From the NCBI GenBank assembly GCA_023369685.1, contig SACZ01000005.1, positions 186,001-250,000 on the forward strand: a stretch of DNA of 64,000 nt. The letters run 5' to 3'. Under the pieces are notes generated by a model that was given only the letters and a program-made list of their open reading frames with translations, did not search any database and was not told the origin of the DNA. Made by a program: the position numbers and the translations under genes. Within the stretch, counting starts at the first letter, position 1, and every line of letters begins with the position of its first letter. Below, one piece after another: positions 43,982 through 52,510 of this stretch. Origin of the DNA: Prolixibacteraceae bacterium JC049. Lineage in GTDB: Bacteria > Bacteroidota > Bacteroidia > Bacteroidales > Prolixibacteraceae.

Positions 43982-44003
43982 AAATCAGTTTTAAAACTGA
44001 TTT
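43982..44003. promoter_or_regulatory. 22-bp perfect palindrome upstream of the caa3 oxidase operon
   Basis: Half-site AAATCAGTTTT with its exact complement directly abutting. It lies 27-48 bp ahead of the sco start codon, where a promoter or operator would be expected. No clear TAnnTTTG was found in the gap. It could be an operator for an oxygen- or redox-responsive regulator, or a weak hairpin ending the upstream cbb3 operon; there is no adjacent T run. Confidence 0.5.
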
Positions 44004-44089
44004 ATGGTAATTTATCAGTATTCATAAACAAAAAACAGTACACTATGTTTACTCAGTTCTTCAGTAATTTATTGTTCTTTCGAACTTTA

Positions 44090-44812
44090 CTAATGGCAAC
44101 ATGATTTTTCAACCGATTCCACCTTTTCTTGTGCCTGAACAGATAGTTTCGATTTATCCGGACTGATATATGGAATTCCCAGCGACATGCCACGCATCAA
44201 CACCAGCGATCCCATTACAATCAACAATATTGGAACCAGCTTTGAGAACACCACTCGTGCTCGTTGGCCGATTTGTGAGCCCACCATTGAAACAGCCATC
44301 ATTACAGGAAGTGTTCCTAATCCGAATGCCATCATAAACAATCCTGCATGCAATGTATTGCCTAGTGCAATGGCTCCCGCCAAAGCAAAATAGACTAAGC
44401 CGCATGGTAACAGGCCATTTAACATCCCCAGCAAAAACAAATTCGACAAAGACGGTTGAGAAAGCAATCGACCTAAGTTGCGCTGAACAATTCCGGGAGC
44501 TGATGGATTTCCAATTCTTTCCAAAAACGGAATTTTCAGATAGTACTTCAATCCCCATAAAATCATAAATACACCTGCACCAATAGCTGCATATTGTTGA
44601 AATCCGCCCATGGCAATACCATGACCAACTGCTCCGAAAGCCAACCCCATTACAGCATAAGTAACAGAGCGTCCAATATTATAAAGTACGATAGCCAAAG
44701 TTCGTTGCCATATTTGCATACGACCTACAGGCAATGCCAGTGCAATGGGGCCACACATACCAATGCAGTGTAAACTTCCGGCAAGTCCTAATATTAATCC
44801 CGAATAAATCAT
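44090..44812 (-). CDS. SafE/TauE-like (UreH-type) membrane protein of the cbb3 cluster
   Basis: A 240-residue membrane protein with six helices. It begins SGLILGLAGSLHCIGMCGPIALALP, a conserved H-C-x-G-M-C-G-P motif that suits metal handling, and ends with KSCCH. Members of this sulfite-exporter-like family regularly close ccoNOPG-fixH operons in Bacteroidota. They are thought to help supply copper or assemble the oxidase. It follows fixH by 9 bp. Sulfite export is unlikely to be its role given the metal-type motif and context. Confidence 0.87.
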   Translation of the reverse strand: MIYSGLILGLAGSLHCIGMCGPIALALPVGRMQIWQRTLAIVLYNIGRSVTYAVMGLAFGAVGHGIAMGGFQQYAAIGAGVFMILWGLKYYLKIPFLERIGNPSAPGIVQRNLGRLLSQPSLSNLFLLGMLNGLLPCGLVYFALAGAIALGNTLHAGLFMMAFGLGTLPVMMAVSMVGSQIGQRARVVFSKLVPILLIVMGSLVLMRGMSLGIPYISPDKSKLSVQAQEKVESVEKSCCH

Positions 44813-44821
44813 ACTTCCCTT

Positions 44822-45271
44822 TTATTCAATGTAAAGATCTTGTTCCCAATAGTAGCTTGTTCCCTGGTGTACACACGACAATTGAATCTGGTACTTTCCC
44901 GATTCCATCTTTTTGGTACTGGCACTAAAAACGCCTCTGTCATTCAGCTTAATTTTGTGTTTGATATCCAACTTTGAGCTGGAAGGACGATAAAATACCA
45001 CCATCCCTTTTACTGAATCGGGAACAAATTCGTCAGGTAATGCAATCAATACCGAATCGTTTTTTAGGTCTAAAGGAAGAATTTTCTGTAATCGTTGAGC
45101 ATTCTGTTTCTGCTCAATGGTTTTCTGGTAATTCAATTCTTTCGGATAATAGTCATCGCTTACCAGGTTCACATCTCTATTAATGCTGAAAATTAAAAAG
45201 ATGATCATTCCTGTTAGGTAAAGACCAATTACCACTCCAAGTGCTTTTCCCCAGTGAAATTTATTCTTCAT
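44822..45271 (-). CDS. FixH/CcoH-family oxidase assembly protein
   Basis: A 149-residue single-pass membrane protein. The helix GVVIGLYLTGMIIFLIFSI (about 14-32) is followed by SINRDVNLVSDDYYPKELNYQKTIEQ, the typical D-D-Y-Y-x-x-x-L-x-Y-Q motif of FixH. An extracytoplasmic beta-sandwich (VVFYRPSSSKLDIKHKIKL...KYQIQLSC) completes it. Members assist late assembly of cbb3 oxidase. It lies 3 bp after ccoG, effectively coupled to it. Confidence 0.9.
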   Translation of the reverse strand: MKNKFHWGKALGVVIGLYLTGMIIFLIFSINRDVNLVSDDYYPKELNYQKTIEQKQNAQRLQKILPLDLKNDSVLIALPDEFVPDSVKGMVVFYRPSSSKLDIKHKIKLNDRGVFSASTKKMESGKYQIQLSCVHQGTSYYWEQDLYIE

Positions 45272-45274
45272 AGT

Positions 45275-46663
45275 TTAAGGTTTAGTTGGACCGACAAAGG
45301 TGATATCTACTGTCTCAATTCGTTTGCCATCAGAGAAGACACCAATGGTTATTTTGTCTGATGATTGTTTTATTTTGGTTCTTTTTCTATCGATAAAAAA
45401 TACACCTTCAGTTCTTCCGTCAACGGGCACAGGCAATAATTTCCCAATTAACCGAATATGCCCATCGGGAGCCATTATTTTAAAACTCACATCCATTTCC
45501 GATGCCGTTTTATTGACTACTTTGTAGTTATACACATTGCTAATACTGTCTGTGCCTTGTTCCATGTACAGCGATCCCGGAGTTCTTAAGATGGTCGTTT
45601 CCAATGATGAACGTGTCACCGTTAATCCAATCAACGTGGTTAACAGAATAACAACAACTACTATGTAGGCCACTATTCGAAATGTAAGCTTAAATTGGCT
45701 ACCTGAGGCAATCATGTTTTCTGAAGCATATCGAATCAACCCTTTTGGGTAGCCTGCTTGATCCATTATCTGATTGCATTCATCAATACAAGCTGTACAG
45801 TTGATGCATTCCAGTTGTGTGCCGTTTCGGATATCAATGCCTGTGGGGCAAACAGCAATGCATCGCTTGCAATCGAAACAATCGCCACTACTTCCTGCTC
45901 CCCGGGGTTCTCCTCGCTTATAATCGTAGCTCACCATTATGGTGTTAGAATCGCTCAACACCCCTTGTAGCCTGCCATAAGGGCACACAAACGTACATAC
46001 CAACTCTCGCACCTGAGAGAAAACGACATACATGACCAAGGTAAATAGCAATGCAGCAATAAATCCCCATAAGTGCATCGACACCGGATCGGATATGATT
46101 TGCCACAACTCATCAACTCCAATAATATAGGCCAGAAACGTATTGGTTATTATAAAGCAGATAGAGAAAAACAGTGCGTGTTTCACACTTTTCCGAAGTA
46201 GTTTCTCTACTGAAAAACCTTTACTATTTAATATACGCTGCTTCTTATGATCTCCCTCAACAATGAATTCAATTTTTCGGAATACAAACTCCATCAGCAG
46301 TGTTTGCGGACAAAGCCACCCGCACCAAATACGACCAAAACTGACATTCACCAATATCACCAAAACAAAAATGGTGAGCATAGCCAAAAACATCAGATGA
46401 AAATCTTGTGGATACAAATGAATCCCGAAAATGATCAGCTGTCTGTCCAGAAAGTCGAATAAGAATATAGGAGCACCGCCAATTTTCACAAATGGTAATC
46501 CAAAAAACAAAATGAGCAAGGCATAACTCACCAGCTTCCGATAGTTGGTTAAGCGCCCTTTCGCCTCTTTGGCATACACCCAAACTCGATCGCCTTCTCG
46601 CGATACGGTAGCTACCTGATCGCGGAAGTAAGGATTCCCTTTCATGTTTTTTTGTTGGTTCAT
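45275..46663 (-). CDS. ccoG: Cytochrome cbb3 oxidase accessory protein, polyferredoxin
   Basis: A 462-residue protein. Membrane helices alternate with iron-sulfur segments: CGWLCPQTLLMEFVF, CTFVCPYGRLQ, CFDCKRCIAVCPTGI (C-x2-C-x2-C-x3-C-P) and CINCTACIDEC. The C-terminal about 110 residues form an Ig-like periplasmic domain. CcoG reduces copper during maturation of the cbb3 CuB centre. It is in the operon between ccoP and fixH, with spacings of 24 and 3 bp. Domain order and length match the family. Confidence 0.95.
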   Translation of the reverse strand: MNQQKNMKGNPYFRDQVATVSREGDRVWVYAKEAKGRLTNYRKLVSYALLILFFGLPFVKIGGAPIFLFDFLDRQLIIFGIHLYPQDFHLMFLAMLTIFVLVILVNVSFGRIWCGWLCPQTLLMEFVFRKIEFIVEGDHKKQRILNSKGFSVEKLLRKSVKHALFFSICFIITNTFLAYIIGVDELWQIISDPVSMHLWGFIAALLFTLVMYVVFSQVRELVCTFVCPYGRLQGVLSDSNTIMVSYDYKRGEPRGAGSSGDCFDCKRCIAVCPTGIDIRNGTQLECINCTACIDECNQIMDQAGYPKGLIRYASENMIASGSQFKLTFRIVAYIVVVVILLTTLIGLTVTRSSLETTILRTPGSLYMEQGTDSISNVYNYKVVNKTASEMDVSFKIMAPDGHIRLIGKLLPVPVDGRTEGVFFIDRKRTKIKQSSDKITIGVFSDGKRIETVDITFVGPTKP

Positions 46664-46687
46664 TGGCTTAGGTTCGGTTTGTTGGGC

Positions 46688-47278
46688 TTATCTCTTATAA
46701 AGTTCTCCTTGTGCTTTCTTCGCTTTTGGCGGATTAGTTCCAATTAGAGAAATAATATAGCTGGTTACCTGTTGCATCTTCTTAGGAGGCATTTGCGTTT
46801 TCCAAGCAATCATCCCTTTCAATGGGATACCCTCTTTTACCACTCTATAAATGTCTGCATCAGTTCCTCCGTGTAGCCAATAGTCGTCAGTTAAGTTTGG
46901 CCCAATGGTGTTACCTTCTCCATTTTTACCATGGCATGCCAAACAGTTGGCAACGTATAGCTTCTTTCCTGCCGCTAAGTCTTCGGCTCCCGACATTACT
47001 ACAAAAACAGCTTCTGCTTTAGGAGCTTCCTTTTCCTCCACTTCGCCCTCTTCTGCCGGTGTGGCAAATTCAGCTTTATACTCATCTATTTGCCCTGGTC
47101 CGTCTAATACATGATAGCGACACCAATAAGCAATGGAGATCATTATAGTTACATAAAAGATAATCCGAAGAAATGGAGGCATCTCATTATCCAGCTCTTG
47201 AATTCCATCGTATTCGTGATCTTTCATGAGTTTATCGTTCTCTAATGTTTCTTTATCCAGATTATTATGATTTGTCAT
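46688..47278 (-). CDS. ccoP: cbb3 oxidase cytochrome c subunit, single-heme form
   Basis: A 196-residue membrane-anchored cytochrome. The N-terminal YDGIQELDNEMPPFLRIIFY is the CcoP N-terminal domain, followed by one membrane helix (FYVTIMISIAYW). An acidic, proline-containing linker leads to one cytochrome c domain with heme site CLACH at 112-116. GPNLTDDYWLHGG follows, and the methionine ligand is in MIAWKTQM. Classical CcoP has two hemes; here only one CxxCH exists, as in other Bacteroidota. It lies 23 bp after ccoQ. Confidence 0.93.
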   Translation of the reverse strand: MTNHNNLDKETLENDKLMKDHEYDGIQELDNEMPPFLRIIFYVTIMISIAYWCRYHVLDGPGQIDEYKAEFATPAEEGEVEEKEAPKAEAVFVVMSGAEDLAAGKKLYVANCLACHGKNGEGNTIGPNLTDDYWLHGGTDADIYRVVKEGIPLKGMIAWKTQMPPKKMQQVTSYIISLIGTNPPKAKKAQGELYKR

Positions 47279-47301
47279 GATATTCGATTTTAAAATGGAA
47301 C

Positions 47302-47493
47302 CTATACTTCATTCAACTTCGATTCACTTTCCTCATCCAAAGGATATTCGCTTATTTCAGTCAATAAACTTTTATCAACCGAAAAAACGTACCAGAGCAC
47401 TGCACAGAAAAACAGAAAGAAGATCACTAACGAAATAATCGGGAAGATCTCTATCCCAGAGATCTTTTCCATGAAATTGGTAATTAACTTCAT
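47302..47493 (-). CDS. ccoQ: CcoQ-like small membrane protein of cbb3 oxidase
   Basis: A 63-residue protein with one membrane helix (about 16-38, FPIISLVIFFLFFCAVLWYVFSV) and an acidic tail (EISEYPLDEESESKLNEV). Size, topology and its place between the CcoN/CcoO fusion and ccoP identify it as the CcoQ/FixQ-type stabilising subunit. Sequence similarity alone would be weak. Spacing is 11 bp after ccoNO and 23 bp before ccoP. Confidence 0.82.
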   Translation of the reverse strand: MKLITNFMEKISGIEIFPIISLVIFFLFFCAVLWYVFSVDKSLLTEISEYPLDEESESKLNEV

Positions 47494-47504
47494 CCTAATC
47501 TGTT

Positions 47505-49670
47505 TTAAAGTTTAATTTCTACCTCTTTTTCCTCTTCCTTCTCAGGAGCAGGTTTAGTAATATCAGATCCCAAACGTTGTAAATAGGCAATAATTGCCAC
47601 CATATCGGTCACCTTCTCGGCCTCAACACCAGATGCTTTCAGATCTTTTATAATCTCTTGCGCCTGCTTATTTAAATCGATATTAGCCTTCTCCGGATAA
47701 TCTTTATCGTACGGAACACCCAACTTTATCATTGCCCTGATTTTTGCTGCGGTGGATGAAGTATCCAACTCTTTTTTCGCTAACCAAGGATATGGAGGCA
47801 TAATAGATTGTGCATTGATTGCCTGCGGATCAACTAGGTGGTTATAATGCCAAGCATTGGATTTATACATCTTTCCACCTTTCACTCCCGAGCGAGCTAA
47901 GTCGGGACCTGTACGTTTCGACCCCCAAAGGTGAGGATGATCATATACAAACTCTCCCGCTTTGGAATATTCTCCATAACGCTCTGTTTCCGATCGGAAT
48001 GGACGCACCATCTGAGTATGACAATTGTTACAACCTTCACGAATGTAGATGTCACGTCCCTGTAGTTCCAGTGGTGTATATGGCTTCACGCTCGAAATAG
48101 TAGGAATGTTAGATTTCACCAGGTAAGTAGGAACAATCTCGATAATTCCTCCAATTAAAATAACAATAAGCGAAACAACTAAAAACTGAACAGGCTTACG
48201 CTCTAACCAACGATGCCAATGCTCTTTCTTTGTTTCATCGACAGGAGCCAATGCCGGAGCAGAAGCCTCTTCGTTATCAGCAAATTTCCCTGAACGAACA
48301 GTTTTAGCAATATTTACAAACATCACTATAGTACCGGCAATGTAAAATACTCCTGCAAGAATACGCACTGTGTACATTGGAAGAATTTGGGTTACCGTTT
48401 CCAGGAAGTTTGGATAAGCCAAGAAACCATCGGCCGTAAATTCTTTCCACATTAAAGTTTGAACTACTGCTCCCCAATACAGAGGAAGCGCATAAAGCAG
48501 GATACCTAAAGTTCCTAGCCAGAAGTGGGTATTGGCCAGTTTTTCGGAATATAATTTGGTATTGAAAATACGTGGAATAAGCCAGTAGAGCATACCGAAT
48601 GTTAAGAATCCATTCCAGCCCAGCGCTCCAATGTGAACGTGTGCCACCGTCCAGTCGGTGTAGTGCGTTAATGCATTGATACTCTTCAACGACATCATTG
48701 GACCTTCGAATGTTGATAAACCGTAAGCAGTAACTGCCACAACCATGAACTTCAGGATAGCACTCTTTCGAACTTTATCCCAGGCTCCACGAAGTGTTAA
48801 CAGTCCATTGAACATTCCCCCCCACGATGGTGCAATAAGCATTACCGAGAAAACAGTACCCAGCGATTGGGCCCAATCAGGTAGCGAAGTGTACAATAGG
48901 TGATGCGGTCCGGCCCAAATGTAAAGGAATACCAAAGCCCAAAAGTGCACGATGGATAATCGATAAGAATAGATCGGACGATTGGCTGCTTTAGGCAAGA
49001 AGTAGTACATCAATCCTAAATAAGGAGTGGTTAAGAAAAAGGCCACAGCATTGTGCCCATACCACCACTGCACCAGCGCATCTTGCACTCCGGCATATAC
49101 AGGATAACTCTTTAGAAAACTAACAGGAATTGCAATTGAATTTCCCACATGCAGCACAGCCACGGTAACAAATGTGGCAATGTAAAACCAAATGGCTACA
49201 TACAGGTGCTGGGTTCTTCGCTTTAGTATGGTTCCAAACATGTTCCATCCAAATACTACCCAGATGATGGTAATCATTATATCGATAGGCCATTCCAGTT
49301 CGGCATACTCTTTACTGGTAGTATATCCCAGCACAAAAGTGACTGCTGCCGAAACAATTATTAACTGCCATCCCCAGAAGTGAATTTTACTCAGCAAATC
49401 GCTAAACATACGTGCTTTTAGCAATCGCTGAAGCGAGTAATACACTCCGGCAAAAATTCCATTTCCTACAAATGCAAAAATCACAGCATTGGTATGAAGT
49501 GGACGTAATCGTCCCATACTAGTGTACTCTAATCCTAAATTCATAGCAGGAAATACCAATTGAATGGCAACAATTAAACCAACAAGAAAGCCAACAATCC
49601 CCCAAAGCATTGTGGCATAAGCAAATTGCTTCACAATCTTATTGTCATAAGCAAAATGTTCCGTTTTCAT
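47505..49670 (-). CDS. ccoN: Fused cbb3 oxidase subunits CcoN-CcoO
   Basis: A 721-residue fusion. Residues 1-465 are the catalytic CcoN with about 12 helices. GRLRPLHTNAVIFAF and QWWYGHNAVAFFLTTPYLG hold heme and CuB histidines. IWAGPHHLLYTSLPDW holds further histidines, and HYTDWTVAHVHIGALGWNG the axial pair. Residues about 490-700 are CcoO: one membrane helix (FLVVSLIVILIGGII), then heme motif CNNCH at 547-551. The diagnostic MVRPFRSETERYGEYSKAG and the methionine in SIMPPYPWL follow. The two parts join by an alanine/proline/glutamate linker near 465-485. It is a high-affinity, proton-pumping oxidase. Confidence 0.95.
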   Translation of the reverse strand: MKTEHFAYDNKIVKQFAYATMLWGIVGFLVGLIVAIQLVFPAMNLGLEYTSMGRLRPLHTNAVIFAFVGNGIFAGVYYSLQRLLKARMFSDLLSKIHFWGWQLIIVSAAVTFVLGYTTSKEYAELEWPIDIMITIIWVVFGWNMFGTILKRRTQHLYVAIWFYIATFVTVAVLHVGNSIAIPVSFLKSYPVYAGVQDALVQWWYGHNAVAFFLTTPYLGLMYYFLPKAANRPIYSYRLSIVHFWALVFLYIWAGPHHLLYTSLPDWAQSLGTVFSVMLIAPSWGGMFNGLLTLRGAWDKVRKSAILKFMVVAVTAYGLSTFEGPMMSLKSINALTHYTDWTVAHVHIGALGWNGFLTFGMLYWLIPRIFNTKLYSEKLANTHFWLGTLGILLYALPLYWGAVVQTLMWKEFTADGFLAYPNFLETVTQILPMYTVRILAGVFYIAGTIVMFVNIAKTVRSGKFADNEEASAPALAPVDETKKEHWHRWLERKPVQFLVVSLIVILIGGIIEIVPTYLVKSNIPTISSVKPYTPLELQGRDIYIREGCNNCHTQMVRPFRSETERYGEYSKAGEFVYDHPHLWGSKRTGPDLARSGVKGGKMYKSNAWHYNHLVDPQAINAQSIMPPYPWLAKKELDTSSTAAKIRAMIKLGVPYDKDYPEKANIDLNKQAQEIIKDLKASGVEAEKVTDMVAIIAYLQRLGSDITKPAPEKEEEKEVEIKL

Positions 49671-49690
49671 AGAGTTTTGTTTAGTTATTG

Positions 49691-49861
49691 TTATTTATCT
49701 TTTTCTTCTTTCGTTTGCTTTACTTCATCGTCGAACAGAATGCGCACTGCAGGAGAATGCGAATCGTCGTATTGTCCCCGTTTTACTGCCCATATAAAAG
49801 CTCCCAGAAATATCAGAGCCAAGGCCATGCTGAATATTATTAAGACGATGAGTACCTTCAT
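49691..49861 (-). CDS. ccoS: cbb3 oxidase maturation protein CcoS
   Basis: A 56-residue frame read directly from the ccoI-ccoNO gap. The protein starts MKVLIVLIIFSMALALIF, a single membrane helix. It continues GAFIWAVKRGQYDDSHSPAVR, and ends ILFDDEVKQTKEEKDK. The F-x-W-A-x-x-x-G-Q-Y-D-D then P-A-x-R-I-L-F-D-D pattern is that of CcoS. It begins 3 bp after the ccoI stop and ends 20 bp before ccoNO. Needed in the family for cofactor insertion into cbb3 oxidase. Easily missed because of its size. Confidence 0.92.
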   Translation of the reverse strand: MKVLIVLIIFSMALALIFLGAFIWAVKRGQYDDSHSPAVRILFDDEVKQTKEEKDK

Positions 49862-49864
49862 TTT

Positions 49865-52258
49865 TTATCTTTTTTGTTTAAATAAACGTTTTGCCTGATA
49901 AGTTGTTGACCCCGAAACGAAAGCAACTACACTTACCGAGCTTATGGGCATCAGGATAGCAGCAATTACTGGGGATAAAGCTCCTTGCACCGCAAAAAAC
50001 AAACCGATTAAATTGTACAAAAACGAGATTACATAACTTCGTTTTACCGTTTTTATAATCAATTTCGAATACTTTAAAAATCGATCTAAAGCACTCATTT
50101 TATCCGCTTGTAAAATAGCATTACAGGCCGGCGAGAAATGGTAGATATTATCGGCTACCGAAATACCTACATCACTTTTCAGTAAAGCACCAGCATCGTT
50201 TAAGCCATCGCCTACCATTGCTACATTTCTATGCTGCTGTTGTAAATTTTCGACATAGCTCCGTTTCTCTTGTGGCTGCTGGTTGAAATGCAATTGTTCT
50301 TCCTTTTCCAGCAGACGTTTCCACTCTTCTCTCTCCCAATTATTATCTCCTGAAACCAGATGTATATCGAAACGTTTTTTTAGCTTTTGCAACAACTCTT
50401 CCACTCCATTTCGTTTCTGACTGGAGATATGGAAAGTGCCCTTTAGTTGATCGTTTATTTCTACAACAACTGTCGAACGACTTAAATCCTCGGGCAATGT
50501 AATTCCTATAAAATTGGGGGAACCTAACCGAATTCTATTGCCATTTACAACAGCTGTTACTCCTTTACCAGCAATGGTTTCAAATTTTTCAGGCTGAAGT
50601 TCCTCTTCTGTCTTCAGAAAACGATTTAACGCAATATCCAATCGGTGAGTAGACTGCTGCACCACTGCTTTTACCCAACTCTTCTCTTCAGAAGAAAGAT
50701 CGGTACCATCAAAGGTAATTTGTTGTTCATTGGGAATTGTCAGGGTTCCTGTTTTATCAAATACCAATGTATTTATCGCTGCCAGATGTTCGATATCGGC
50801 AGTATTTTTCATGAAAAGTCCCTCTTCTCCCAAGTGTCGCATTCCGTTCCCCAAAGCAAATGGTAACGATAGAGCCAATGCACATGGACAAGCCACAATT
50901 AAAACCGAAGTGAATGAGAAAAGCGCTTTCGAAGGATCAACCATCCACCAGTACACAAATGATATTATGGCCACAGTAACAATTACCAAAGTAAAATATC
51001 GACTGATTCTATCAATAACCGTTTGAATGGATTTTCCTTCGTCGTTATTGCTCTTATTCCACAAACTGGTCAGCTGACTTTGAATAACCGGCTTTTCCAC
51101 CATCAACTCAATAGCGGTTCCCTGCTGTTTCCCTCCGGCATAAAGCAATTCACCCACTTGCTTGGGAATTAAATTCGACTCTCCAGTAACAAAGCTGTAG
51201 TCTATTTGAGCATCACCATCCACCAAAACGGCATCAGTGGGGATCAATTCTCCATTTCGAATTCGGATTCTATCGCCCTGTTTTAAATCACTGATAGGTG
51301 TTATCTCTTCTTCGTTATTCTCCTTAATTTGAGTAACTCCAATTGGAAAGTACGATTTATAATCACGGTTAAATGAAAGCGCCTGATAGGTTCTGTTTTG
51401 ATACCATTTCCCAATCAACAGGAAGAATATTAATCCAGAAAGCGAATCCATATAACCAGCTCCTGTTTTGGAAATAATTTCGAAGCTACTTTGTGCAAAA
51501 AGTGCTAAAATACCAATGGCAATAGGTAGATCGATATTAACCACTCCTTTTACAATGTTTTTGTAGGCCGAAATCATATAATCGCGACCACTGTATAACA
51601 CCACAGGGATAGCCAATAAGAGATTCATCATACCGAAGAATTCTTTTAAAAACTCTTCCAGATGTTCTCCTCCGGGTAGATATTCAGGTAAACTAATGAG
51701 CATGGAGTTGCCAAATACAAAACCAGCAACACCAATTTGATATAAAAGTCGTTTACTGTATTTCTTATTTTTTTCCGTTTCGCTATCGGCCAACGAAATT
51801 TCCGGGATGTAATGAATGGAGGCCATTAGTTCTGCCACCTGTCGTATGGTAATCTTTTCTGAATCGAAGAAAATGGTTACTCGCTTTTGCACGAAATTCA
51901 CCTGACTATGGTGAATCCCCTCATGCAATTGCTGAAGATTTTCCAGCAACCAAATACAAGAACTACAATGAATAGCAGGAACATATAACTCTACCTTGCG
52001 AGAAGTTCCTTCCTTAAATCGGTATAGTTTATCGGCAATTTCCGGATGATCGAGAAAGGCAAATTTGCCATCAGGAGTAGGCTCTTTAATTCTTACTCCG
52101 GGTTCATTCTCCAGCTCGTAGTAGTTATAGAGCTGATTATTCTGAAGTAACTCGTAAACTGTTTTACAACCATTGCAACAAAAGTCCAAACCATTGCTAA
52201 CCACATGGGTTTCACCACATACGCTTCCACAATGGATACATTTTATTGCTTCTCTCAT
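49865..52258 (-). CDS. ccoI: Copper-exporting P-type ATPase of the cbb3 cluster
   Basis: A 797-residue P1B ATPase supplying copper for oxidase assembly. The N-terminus has two cysteine motifs, CIHCG and CCNGCK, characteristic of CcoI/FixI. An HMA domain with HCSSCIWLL follows. Membrane copper motif: CPCALALSLPFALG. Phosphorylation site: DKTGTLT. Hinge: MVGDGLNDAGALLKSD. The A-domain motif is VTGES. It is the first gene of the ccoI-S-NO-Q-P-G-fixH-safE operon. The 252 bp upstream hold no gene; they contain a TGTAATT...AATTACA inverted repeat (52373-52404) that might be regulatory. Confidence 0.95.
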   Translation of the reverse strand: MREAIKCIHCGSVCGETHVVSNGLDFCCNGCKTVYELLQNNQLYNYYELENEPGVRIKEPTPDGKFAFLDHPEIADKLYRFKEGTSRKVELYVPAIHCSSCIWLLENLQQLHEGIHHSQVNFVQKRVTIFFDSEKITIRQVAELMASIHYIPEISLADSETEKNKKYSKRLLYQIGVAGFVFGNSMLISLPEYLPGGEHLEEFLKEFFGMMNLLLAIPVVLYSGRDYMISAYKNIVKGVVNIDLPIAIGILALFAQSSFEIISKTGAGYMDSLSGLIFFLLIGKWYQNRTYQALSFNRDYKSYFPIGVTQIKENNEEEITPISDLKQGDRIRIRNGELIPTDAVLVDGDAQIDYSFVTGESNLIPKQVGELLYAGGKQQGTAIELMVEKPVIQSQLTSLWNKSNNDEGKSIQTVIDRISRYFTLVIVTVAIISFVYWWMVDPSKALFSFTSVLIVACPCALALSLPFALGNGMRHLGEEGLFMKNTADIEHLAAINTLVFDKTGTLTIPNEQQITFDGTDLSSEEKSWVKAVVQQSTHRLDIALNRFLKTEEELQPEKFETIAGKGVTAVVNGNRIRLGSPNFIGITLPEDLSRSTVVVEINDQLKGTFHISSQKRNGVEELLQKLKKRFDIHLVSGDNNWEREEWKRLLEKEEQLHFNQQPQEKRSYVENLQQQHRNVAMVGDGLNDAGALLKSDVGISVADNIYHFSPACNAILQADKMSALDRFLKYSKLIIKTVKRSYVISFLYNLIGLFFAVQGALSPVIAAILMPISSVSVVAFVSGSTTYQAKRLFKQKR

Positions 52259-52372
52259 AGTTTAGTTCAATTGGCTGATGGTTAGTACGACACGTTAATA
52301 AACATTCCTATGCTAACTATGTTCGTAGAAAAGCCGTTTTTTATTGAACTAATTTTATTTAATTATTTACCC

Positions 52373-52404
52373 TGTAATTGCAATAACTTGCCTACGAAAT
52401 TACA
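52373..52404. repeat. Inverted repeat upstream of the cbb3 operon
   Basis: TGTAATT (52373-52379) and AATTACA (52398-52404) are perfect 7-base arms around an 18-base spacer, 115-146 bp ahead of ccoI. It might be a regulator site. No T run and no TAnnTTTG match was found near it, so the promoter is not located. Confidence 0.35.
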
Positions 52405-52510
52405 GTAGGTATTCTGCACTATAGAAAGCCATAAGAAATAGCATTCCCTGAACTAAGAGAAGGACAATTTATAATGTTATCAACATTCTCAACACATTCA
52501 AATATCACCC

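Noticed and set aside
44154-44558. 134-codon minus-strand frame overlapping the SafE-like gene
   Set aside because: Different frame of the same strand, cysteine- and glycine-rich noise; the SafE-like frame has the motifs and operon spacing.
44090-44812. Sulfite exporter
   Set aside because: The family name suggests it, but the HCxGMCGP motif, the C-terminal CCH and the cbb3 operon position favour a metal/assembly role.
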